Origin: Cyclobacteriaceae bacterium
GTDB taxonomy: Bacteria > Bacteroidota > Bacteroidia > Cytophagales > Cyclobacteriaceae
DNA: 6,113 bases
Direction of reading: 5' to 3'
NCBI GenBank assembly: GCA_019751475.1
Contig: JAIENH010000460.1
Coordinates: forward strand, 1 to 6,113
A program made the position numbers and the translations under genes. The stretch's first letter is position 1. Every line of letters begins with the position of its first letter. Of this stretch, positions 1 to 5,119 are shown piece after piece. Below the pieces are notes generated by a model that did not search any database, had not been told where the DNA came from, and saw only the letters and a list, made by a program, of their open reading frames with translations.

Positions 1-251
1 CCACGAAAGGCGGCATCCAACTGGGCTTCGATGCTGAAGAAGCACAATTGATTGCGGTGCAAACCGCCAAGGGTGGCGCTTCGCTCTTGTTTCATCACCA
101 CTCTCATCCTGAAAATGAAATTGACAAAGTGACCACTCCCGAGGGCTGCACCATTGCAGGTCTTAATGAAATGGAGCACCAGGGATTAAGTTCAGCGCTC
201 ATCAAAGGCATCGTGGCTTCCTTTGATAAAATCAATAGCATCAAGAAATGA
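1..251 (+). CDS. proC: Pyrroline-5-carboxylate reductase, C-terminal part (5' end outside window)
   Basis: ProC reduces 1-pyrroline-5-carboxylate to proline with NAD(P)H in the cytosol, the last step of proline synthesis. Only about 82 codons are visible, reading from base 3 to the TGA at 249-251, against about 265-270 residues for the whole protein. The visible part is the helical C-terminal dimerisation domain. It opens with TKGGIQLGF and continues through AVQTAKGGASLL to VTTPEGCTIAGLNEME, the family's conserved 'T-P-G-G-T-I-x-G-L-x-x-L-E' segment that helps line the active site. The usual PGG is PEG here. The stop overlaps the argD start by four bases (ATGA), so it belongs to the arginine operon. 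Similar placement of proC among arg genes is known in Bacteroidota. A TTG at base 48 is internal to this frame and is not the start. Confidence 0.88.
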   Translation, partial: TKGGIQLGFDAEEAQLIAVQTAKGGASLLFHHHSHPENEIDKVTTPEGCTIAGLNEMEHQGLSSALIKGIVASFDKINSIKK

Positions 252-1369
252 AACTCTTTGATGTTTATCCGCTCTTCCCTATTGAACCAGTTCGGGCGGA
301 AGGAAGTTGGCTCTGGGATGCAAAAGGTGAACGCTACCTCGACCTCTACGGAGGGCATGCGGTAATCTCCATCGGGCATAGTCATCCACACTATGTTGAG
401 GCGCTGAAAGAGCAATTGGGTAAGATTTCGTTTTATTCCAACAGTGTTAAAAACTCACTGCAAGAAAAACTTTCTGAAAAACTTGGGCAGCTATCAGGAT
501 ATCCTGAGCACACCCTTTTCTTATGCAATTCAGGCGCAGAAGCCAATGAAAACGCCTTGAAGCTGGCATCATTTGTCACTGGCAGAAAAAAAATTATCGC
601 GTTTAAAAAATCATTTCACGGGCGCACATCCGGGGCAGTAGCTGCCACCGATAATCCCAAGATTGTTTCGCCCTTCAATGCAGGTCACGAAATAGTTTTC
701 CTCCCCTTCAATGACAAGAGCGCTTTCGCGAATGCAATGGACTCAGAAGTTGCGGCTGTTATTGTGGAGGGCATCCAAGGTGTAGGTGGCATTTATGTAG
801 CAGAAGATGATTTTCTACAACTGCTTTCCCAGAAATGTAAAGAAAAAGGTGCTATGCTCATTCTCGATGAAGTGCAGTCAGGCTATGGGAGAACGGGTAA
901 TTTTTTTGCGCATCAGTTTTCGGGAATTCAACCTGACTTAATCACCATCGCCAAAGGAATGGGCAATGGCTTTCCTGTGGGTGGAGTATTGATTCATCCG
1001 GCCATCAAGTCATGGCATGGCATGCTGGGTACTACGTTTGGCGGAAACTACCTCGCTTGTGTCGCGGCCCTGGCCGTGCTGGAAACAATCGAACGCGAAA
1101 ATCTGATAAACAACGCCAGCACGCTGGGCGAGCAGTGGATAAAAACACTAAAATCGTTTTCAAAAATTCTGGACGTACGTGGTCGCGGGTTGATGATCGG
1201 ATTTGACTTGCCGGAAGAGTACAAAGAGTTGCGTAAGAATCTTCTCTTCAAGCATCACATTTTTACAGGCGAGGCCAAACCCAACACGGTACGGTTACTC
1301 CCATCCCTTGCCGTCAAGAAAAATGAAATAGAGTTTTTTCAACAGGCATTGACAGAAGAATTAAAATGA
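248..1369 (+). CDS. argD: N-acetylornithine / N-succinylornithine aminotransferase (class III, PLP-dependent)
   Basis: This cytosolic enzyme transfers an amino group from glutamate to N-acylglutamate-5-semialdehyde, giving N-acylornithine. The 373 residues form one class III (fold type I) aminotransferase domain. Visible landmarks are GGHAVISIGHSHP near 35-47, the cofactor phosphate site NSGAEANE at 94-101, FHGRT at 123-127, the pyridine-binding aspartate D207 in LILDEVQSGYGRTG, the Schiff-base lysine K236 in ITIAKGMGNGFPVG, and GTTFGGN at 261-267. All key residues are present. The protein is shorter than the usual 390-410 residues, mainly at the N-terminus. The start ATG overlaps the proC stop, and the stop overlaps the argF' start, both by four bases. 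The pathway context argues for the arginine enzyme over GABA or ornithine aminotransferases. Whether the acyl group is acetyl or succinyl cannot be read from ArgD itself; the neighbouring ArgF' suggests succinyl. Confidence 0.95.
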   Translation: MKLFDVYPLFPIEPVRAEGSWLWDAKGERYLDLYGGHAVISIGHSHPHYVEALKEQLGKISFYSNSVKNSLQEKLSEKLGQLSGYPEHTLFLCNSGAEANENALKLASFVTGRKKIIAFKKSFHGRTSGAVAATDNPKIVSPFNAGHEIVFLPFNDKSAFANAMDSEVAAVIVEGIQGVGGIYVAEDDFLQLLSQKCKEKGAMLILDEVQSGYGRTGNFFAHQFSGIQPDLITIAKGMGNGFPVGGVLIHPAIKSWHGMLGTTFGGNYLACVAALAVLETIERENLINNASTLGEQWIKTLKSFSKILDVRGRGLMIGFDLPEEYKELRKNLLFKHHIFTGEAKPNTVRLLPSLAVKKNEIEFFQQALTEELK

Positions 1370-2322
1370 AGAATTTTATCTCCGTTGACGATGTGACCGA
1401 TCTCCAGTCGCTGGTGCAAAGCGCATTGGCGTACAAGCAAAATCCATTTAAAGACAAGACGCTGGGCACCAACAAGCGCATGGGTCTGCTGTTTTTAAAT
1501 CCTAGTATGCGCACGCGACTCAGCACACAGATTGCAGCTGCCAACCTCGGCATGGAGACGATCGTATTTAATGTAGGGCAGGAAGGCTGGGCCCTGGAGT
1601 TTGAGGAAGAAGTAATTATGAGCGGCACCACCGTGGAGCATGTAAAAGATGCTGCCCCCGTATTGGGTAAATATTTTGATCTATTAGGACTGCGCACGTT
1701 CCCCACCTTGAAAAACAAAGAAGACGACTACAGTGAGTTGTTCATTCGTCAGTTTATCAAGTATGCAGGTGTGCCAATTGTCAGCCTGGAAAGTGCCACG
1801 CTCCATCCGCTTCAAAGCCTCACCGACATTATAACGATTACTGAAACGATCAAGGAGAAACGAAAACCAAAAATTGTTTTGACATGGGCTCCTCATGTGA
1901 AGGCACTGCCACAGTGTGTTGCCAATAGTTTTTCACAGTGGGTAAATGCCTGGGGCGGAGCCGAGTTCGTAATCACCCACCCGGAAGAATATGAGCTTGA
2001 TCCTCATTTTATAAAAGGCGCACACGTTACCCACAACCAGGATGAAGCCTTGAAAGATGCGGACGTGATCTATGTTAAAAACTGGAGCACGTTCACCGAT
2101 TATGGAAAAATTTACAGCAACGATCCAAGTTGGATGCTGACGAACAAGAAACTGACTTTTACCAATAACGCCCGTGTCATGCACTGCCTACCAGTGCGTA
2201 GAAATGTAGAGCTTAGCGATGAGGTGTTGGATGGACCTGCGAGCCTCGTTACTCAGCAAGCCGCCAACCGCGTGTGGGCTGCCCAGGCCGTTTTAGCAGA
2301 GATTCTTTCAAAAAGAAATTAA
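1366..2322 (+). CDS. argF': N-succinylornithine (or N-acetylornithine) carbamoyltransferase
   Basis: This enzyme transfers the carbamoyl group of carbamoyl phosphate to an N-acylated ornithine, giving N-acylcitrulline. It replaces ornithine transcarbamylase in Bacteroidota and in xanthomonads. The 318 residues show the carbamoyl phosphate motif SMRTR at 47-51, GWALEFE around 74-80, HPLQS at 147-151, TWAPH at 173-177 and HCLPVRRN at 273-280. These match the acyl-ornithine branch (B. fragilis SOTCase, Xanthomonas AOTCase) rather than classical ArgF. The residue known to set specificity, Glu92 in the Xanthomonas N-acetyl enzyme and Pro90 in the B. fragilis N-succinyl enzyme, is Val90 here (GTTVEH). 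In published work, replacing the Glu with small or apolar residues moved the Xanthomonas enzyme to succinylornithine, so I infer a succinyl substrate. The ATG overlaps the argD stop by four bases. The family is certain; the acyl specificity is inferred. Confidence 0.93.
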   Translation: MKNFISVDDVTDLQSLVQSALAYKQNPFKDKTLGTNKRMGLLFLNPSMRTRLSTQIAAANLGMETIVFNVGQEGWALEFEEEVIMSGTTVEHVKDAAPVLGKYFDLLGLRTFPTLKNKEDDYSELFIRQFIKYAGVPIVSLESATLHPLQSLTDIITITETIKEKRKPKIVLTWAPHVKALPQCVANSFSQWVNAWGGAEFVITHPEEYELDPHFIKGAHVTHNQDEALKDADVIYVKNWSTFTDYGKIYSNDPSWMLTNKKLTFTNNARVMHCLPVRRNVELSDEVLDGPASLVTQQAANRVWAAQAVLAEILSKRN

Positions 2323-2333
2323 ACTAAACCCGC

Positions 2334-2341
2334 TATCTTTG
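2334..2341 (+). promoter_or_regulatory. Candidate Bacteroidota -7 promoter element (TAnnTTTG) before the DUF5618 gene
   Basis: TATCTTTG is an exact match to the TAnnTTTG -7 consensus of the Bacteroidota primary sigma factor. It lies in the 24-base gap between argF' and the next gene, and the ATG starts only five bases after it, at 2347. Initiation at the usual distance would place the RNA 5' end at or within a few bases of the ATG, giving a leaderless or nearly leaderless message. No good TTTG-like -33 box is seen about 20 bases upstream; the region there reads TTCTTTCAAAAAG. No ribosome binding site precedes the ATG. An eight-base degenerate motif can occur by chance, so this is moderate evidence. 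Confidence 0.45.
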
Positions 2342-2346
2342 TTTAC

Positions 2347-2775
2347 ATGAGCAGCCGCGAAAAAGAACTGAGATACAGAGAGGCTTTGCGGTATTTCGAA
2401 AATGCCGAGGATATATTGAAGTCAAAGGCAAGAAAAAAAGACCGCTATTATCAAGACCCGAAATATGTACGGATGGCCTGTGCCACCGCTTATAATGGCA
2501 CGCTTCTCGCCCTGGACACTTATTTTGAAATGAAAGGTCAGCCTCTAGTAGAAAAGAAAAAATCGAGGATAAACGTAAAGGATTATCAAAAAGCCTTGGC
2601 CCAATTTGATAAAAAGATACTAAATGAGTTTAATACCGCTTATCGAATATTGCACTTAGAGGGCTATTACGAAGGCGAAACAAACTACCAGGTAATCAAT
2701 GCTGGAATTGAGTCAGCTCGCCAGATACTTGGCAAAATAAAACCTGCCGGATTTTTCGGAACATCACTAAATTAA
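2347..2775 (+). CDS. DUF5618-like small helical protein, function unknown
   Basis: The 142-residue product resembles the DUF5618 family of Bacteroidota proteins, recognised from YYQDPKYVR at 34-42, AYNGTLLALD at 48-57 and FNTAYRILHLEGYYEG at 95-110. It is rich in Lys, Glu and Tyr, looks all-alpha, and has no signal peptide or membrane segment, so it is probably cytosolic. The size and helical pattern recall HEPN-type bundles, but no canonical R-x4-6-H nuclease motif is seen, so I assign no activity. It has no evident role in arginine synthesis. It sits between argF' and argB with 24-base gaps on both sides, unlike the overlapping core genes. Hand-counted lines inside it run at about 32-42% G+C, below nearby arg lines. 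No Shine-Dalgarno sequence precedes the ATG, and a TAnnTTTG element lies just upstream. The gene is convincing; the function is unknown. Confidence 0.8.
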   Translation: MSSREKELRYREALRYFENAEDILKSKARKKDRYYQDPKYVRMACATAYNGTLLALDTYFEMKGQPLVEKKKSRINVKDYQKALAQFDKKILNEFNTAYRILHLEGYYEGETNYQVINAGIESARQILGKIKPAGFFGTSLN

Positions 2776-2799
2776 AACAACTTCTATTTTCTGTCGGCT

Positions 2800-3591
2800 A
2801 TGAACAAACTTTATGTCATAAAGATTGGCGGCAATGTATTGGATGATGAAGGAACACTAAAAAAATTCCTTAAAGACTTTGCTTCCATACAAGCACCTAA
2901 AATTTTGATTCACGGAGGTGGAAAAATTGCCACTAAGCTGGGCGACCAATTAGGCATTGTTTCTAATTATGTTAATGGCAGGCGAATCACCGATGCGCAA
3001 ACGCTCGGCCTCGTCACCATGGTGTATGGTGGCCTGATCAACCGGCAGATGGTGGCACAATTGCAACACTTCGGCTGTAATGCTATGGGCGTTACAGGGG
3101 CAGATGGAAATCTCCTGCACGCAGTGAAGCGACCCGTGAAAGATATTGACTACGGCTACGTGGGCGACATCACACCCAACAGTGTTAACTCTACACTGCT
3201 TTATTTTTTGTTAAAACAAAATCTGGTGCCAGTGTTTGCTCCCCTTACGTTTGCTGATGGCGTCATTCTCAATACTAATGCTGATACGATCGCTTCAGTA
3301 CTGGCCGTTTCGCTGAGTAAGCACTTTGATGTGCGATTAATTTTCTGCTTCGAAAAAATGGGCGTGCTACAAGACATTAAAGATGAGGGCTCCGTTATTC
3401 GAAATCTAAATCAAACGCTATACGAAAAGTTACTGAAAGAAGGCTCTTTTCATGATGGCATTTTACCCAAACTTGAAAACGCCTTCTCAGCCATTCATTC
3501 GGGAGTAAAAGAAGTATTGATTGGTGAACACACCAACTTGCTGGCCAACACCGGGTACGATACGAAGGGCACATTGATCACCTTGTCATGA
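2800..3591 (+). CDS. argB: N-acetylglutamate / N-succinylglutamate kinase
   Basis: ArgB phosphorylates the gamma-carboxyl of N-acylglutamate with ATP, the second step of arginine synthesis. The 263 residues form a single amino acid kinase domain about the length of E. coli ArgB (258). Visible sites are K8 with GG at 10-11 (VIKIGGN), the glycine loop HGGGK at 38-42, the substrate arginine R62 in NGRRITD, the NTNAD segment at 158-162 with N158 and D162 at the E. coli positions, and the lysine K224 in ILPKLENAF, which corresponds to E. coli K217. The first beta strand begins at residue 4, so the N-terminal helix that carries arginine feedback in hexameric kinases is absent, suggesting an arginine-insensitive enzyme. 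The ATG follows the DUF5618 gene by 24 bases and the stop overlaps argE by four. The natural substrate may be N-succinylglutamate, as inferred from ArgF'. Confidence 0.94.
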   Translation: MNKLYVIKIGGNVLDDEGTLKKFLKDFASIQAPKILIHGGGKIATKLGDQLGIVSNYVNGRRITDAQTLGLVTMVYGGLINRQMVAQLQHFGCNAMGVTGADGNLLHAVKRPVKDIDYGYVGDITPNSVNSTLLYFLLKQNLVPVFAPLTFADGVILNTNADTIASVLAVSLSKHFDVRLIFCFEKMGVLQDIKDEGSVIRNLNQTLYEKLLKEGSFHDGILPKLENAFSAIHSGVKEVLIGEHTNLLANTGYDTKGTLITLS

Positions 3592-4643
3592 GAGAGCACC
3601 TGGCTGAAATTGCATTTGAGTTACTTCAACAACTAGTAACCATTCCTTCTTTCAGCCGTGAAGAAGACAAGACCGCGGGCCTCATCGCAAGCTTTTTGCA
3701 ACACCACAACATGGAGGCTCATCGCAAGGGAAACAATGTATGGTCCAAAAACAAATACTTTGATACGGCTAAGCCCACGCTCCTACTCAACTCACACCAC
3801 GATACCGTGCGCCCCAATCCCGGGTATACACGCAATCCATTTTCACCCGATATCGAAGAAGGAAAACTATTTGGCCTTGGCAGCAATGATGCCGGTGGTC
3901 CGTTGGTGGCCATGCTGATGACGTTCTTCTACTTCTACGAGCAGCAAAATTTGAAATACAATATCGTCATAGCAGCCACGGCCGAAGAAGAAATCTCTGG
4001 CACGGGAGGAATAGAACTCGTTTGGAATGAACTGCCGAAAATTGATTTTGCTATCGTGGGTGAACCTACGCTGACTGACATCGCAGTGGCTGAAAAAGGA
4101 CTGCTGGTACTTGATTGCGTAAGTCATGGTATAGCAGGACATGCAGCTCGCGAAGAAGGTGTGAATGCCATTTACAACGCCTTACCCGATATTGAGTGGT
4201 TCCGCACATTCAAGTTTCCCAAGGTGTCGGCATCGCTGGGCGAAATAAAAATGTCGGTCACAATCATTCAAGCCGGGCAGGCCCACAACCAGGTTCCATC
4301 TGAGTGCAAGTTTACAGTGGATGTACGCGTGACTGATGCTTACACTTTAGAAGAAGTACTTGAGACAGTAAAGAACCAAGTGAAGTGCACAGTCACTCCC
4401 CGATCTATGCGACTGCGACCTTCGGGCATTGCCCAAGATCACCCGTTAATCCAGGCAGCAACGAAGCTGGGCAAAAAGCAGTACGGCTCACCCACCACAT
4501 CTGATCAAGCATTGATTCCAGTACCTTCCATCAAAATGGGACCCGGTGATTCTGCCCGTTCGCATAGTGAAGATGAGTTTATTTACCTCGATGAAATTGA
4601 CAATGGCATTGACGAATACATACGATTAATTGAATCGTTATAG
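3588..4643 (+). CDS. argE: M20-family N-acylcitrulline (N-acylornithine) deacylase
   Basis: This metal-dependent amidohydrolase removes the acyl group late in the pathway. Because ArgF' acts on acylated ornithine, the likely substrate is N-succinyl- or N-acetylcitrulline, yielding citrulline. The 351 residues are somewhat short for ArgE (about 375-400). The M20 di-zinc set is complete: H70 and D72 in LNSHHDTV, the bridging D101 in GSNDAGG, the base E134 and metal ligand E135 in ATAEEEISG, E159 in VGEPT, and H326 in ARSHSEDEF. The inserted dimerisation domain runs from about 172 to 280 and carries H185 in GIAGHAA. The usual D-M-K-G after the bridging aspartate reads D-A-G-G, which I believe is normal for the Bacteroidota branch. 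The start ATG overlaps the argB stop by four bases. DapE or carboxypeptidase G2-type function is less likely given the operon. Confidence 0.9.
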   Translation: MREHLAEIAFELLQQLVTIPSFSREEDKTAGLIASFLQHHNMEAHRKGNNVWSKNKYFDTAKPTLLLNSHHDTVRPNPGYTRNPFSPDIEEGKLFGLGSNDAGGPLVAMLMTFFYFYEQQNLKYNIVIAATAEEEISGTGGIELVWNELPKIDFAIVGEPTLTDIAVAEKGLLVLDCVSHGIAGHAAREEGVNAIYNALPDIEWFRTFKFPKVSASLGEIKMSVTIIQAGQAHNQVPSECKFTVDVRVTDAYTLEEVLETVKNQVKCTVTPRSMRLRPSGIAQDHPLIQAATKLGKKQYGSPTTSDQALIPVPSIKMGPGDSARSHSEDEFIYLDEIDNGIDEYIRLIESL

Positions 4644-4671
4644 TATTTACTAATATTGACATATTCTTTTT

Positions 4672-4692
4672 GATACTGGTTACTTGTTACTG
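4672..4692 (+). repeat. Left heptamer array of the IVP module (three 7-base units)
   Basis: Three adjacent 7-base units, GATACTG, GTTACTT and GTTACTG, follow GWTACTK. A decayed fourth unit (GTTTTAT) runs into the ATG of the four-helix-bundle gene at 4698. Bases 4679-4689 (GTTACTTGTTA) are the exact reverse complement of 5091-5101 at the other end of the gene. Over the full 21 bases the left array and the reverse complement of the right array agree at 16 positions. Similar short GTTACTT-like repeats near four-helix-bundle genes in other Bacteroidota are something I recall only loosely. Confidence 0.75.
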
Positions 4693-4697
4693 GTTTT

Positions 4698-5093
4698 ATG
4701 GCTAGCATGAAAAGTTACAGAGATCTTGATATCTACATCGAATCAAAGCAACTCGCCATCGAAGTACACAAAATCACTCTTTCCTTACCAAAATTTGAAC
4801 TTTTTGAAGAAGGAAGCCAACTGCGCAGATCATCTAAAGCAGTTACATCGCTGATCGTAGAAGGATATGGCCGAAGGAAGTACAAGGCAGATTTCATTAA
4901 ATACCTTATATATGCTATTGCCGAGTGTGACGAGTCAATCGTACATTTAGACTTTCTTTTTGAGACTGGTTCAACGAATGATGAACCGACCTACACACAA
5001 CTGAAGAAACGATATGAAGTCTTAAGTCGAAAAATAAATAAGTTCACTCAATGGGTGGGCGATAACTGGAACAAGTTTGACACAACCGACTAA
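4698..5093 (+). CDS. Four-helix-bundle protein, 23S rRNA intervening sequence protein (IVP/S23) family
   Basis: The 131-residue product belongs to the IVP/S23 family, named from open reading frames inside intervening sequences of Leptospira 23S rRNA. Free-standing copies are common in Bacteroidota, and relatives (Avd) assist diversity-generating retroelements. No enzymatic activity is established; a basic surface suggests nucleic acid contact. The family pattern is clear: YRDLDIY at 7-13, [22 protein letters not shown] at about 28-49, the signature EGYGRR at 55-60, then [18 protein letters not shown] at 63-80, with a last helix at about 98-120. It has no role in arginine synthesis. It lies between argE and argH, bracketed by inverted heptamer arrays, with the left array touching the start and the stop TAA inside the right array. 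Sampled lines are about 35-43% G+C. The fourth residue (ATG at 4707) would give a more family-typical N-terminus and is a credible alternative start. Confidence 0.88.
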   Translation: MASMKSYRDLDIYIESKQLAIEVHKITLSLPKFELFEEGSQLRRSSKAVTSLIVEGYGRRKYKADFIKYLIYAIAECDESIVHLDFLFETGSTNDEPTYTQLKKRYEVLSRKINKFTQWVGDNWNKFDTTD

Positions 5094-5108
5094 CAAGTAA
5101 CAAGCAAC
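5088..5108 (-). repeat. Right heptamer array of the IVP module, inverted relative to the left one
   Basis: Read on the + strand, the units are GACTAAC, AAGTAAC and AAGCAAC. On the - strand they are GTTGCTT, GTTACTT and GTTAGTC, the same heptamer type as the left array. The TAA stop of the four-helix-bundle gene (5091-5093) lies inside the first unit. Bases 5091-5101 are the exact reverse complement of 4679-4689. In RNA the two arrays could pair and place the roughly 400-base gene in the loop. The argH ATG follows 12 bases after the array. Confidence 0.72.
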
Positions 5109-5119
5109 TCATAAACGAC

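Noticed and set aside
104..415. Open frames on the minus strand across proC/argD, argF', argE and argH
   Set aside because: They lie wholly opposite well-supported enzymes with conserved motifs and show no recognisable domains of their own; they are frame shadows.
2347..2775. Calling the DUF5618-like protein a HEPN toxin or ribonuclease
   Set aside because: Only R100-x2-H103 is seen, not the R-x4-6-H motif, and there is no adjacent nucleotidyltransferase antitoxin gene.
2781..2799. TATTTTCT (2785-2792) before argB as another -7 promoter element
   Set aside because: It departs from TAnnTTTG at the conserved end, including the final G, so it is too weak to list as a promoter.
3658..3918. Alternative + strand open frame inside argE
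   Set aside because: It overlaps the M20 catalytic domain in another frame and has composition typical of a frame shadow with no recognisable motif.
4641..4670. A+T-only inverted repeats (TAGTA-TT-TACTA; AATAT-TGAC-ATATT) followed by a T run after argE, resembling an intrinsic terminator
   Set aside because: The stems are five A-T-dominated pairs each with no G-C clamp, so they would be very unstable, and argH continues the pathway downstream. Base composition explains them.
4656..4680. TTGACA at 4656-4661 as a sigma70-style -35 box for the IVP gene
   Set aside because: Bacteroidota promoters use a different consensus, no TAnnTTTG element lies at suitable spacing, and no matching -10 is seen; a single hexamer in A+T-rich DNA is weak evidence.
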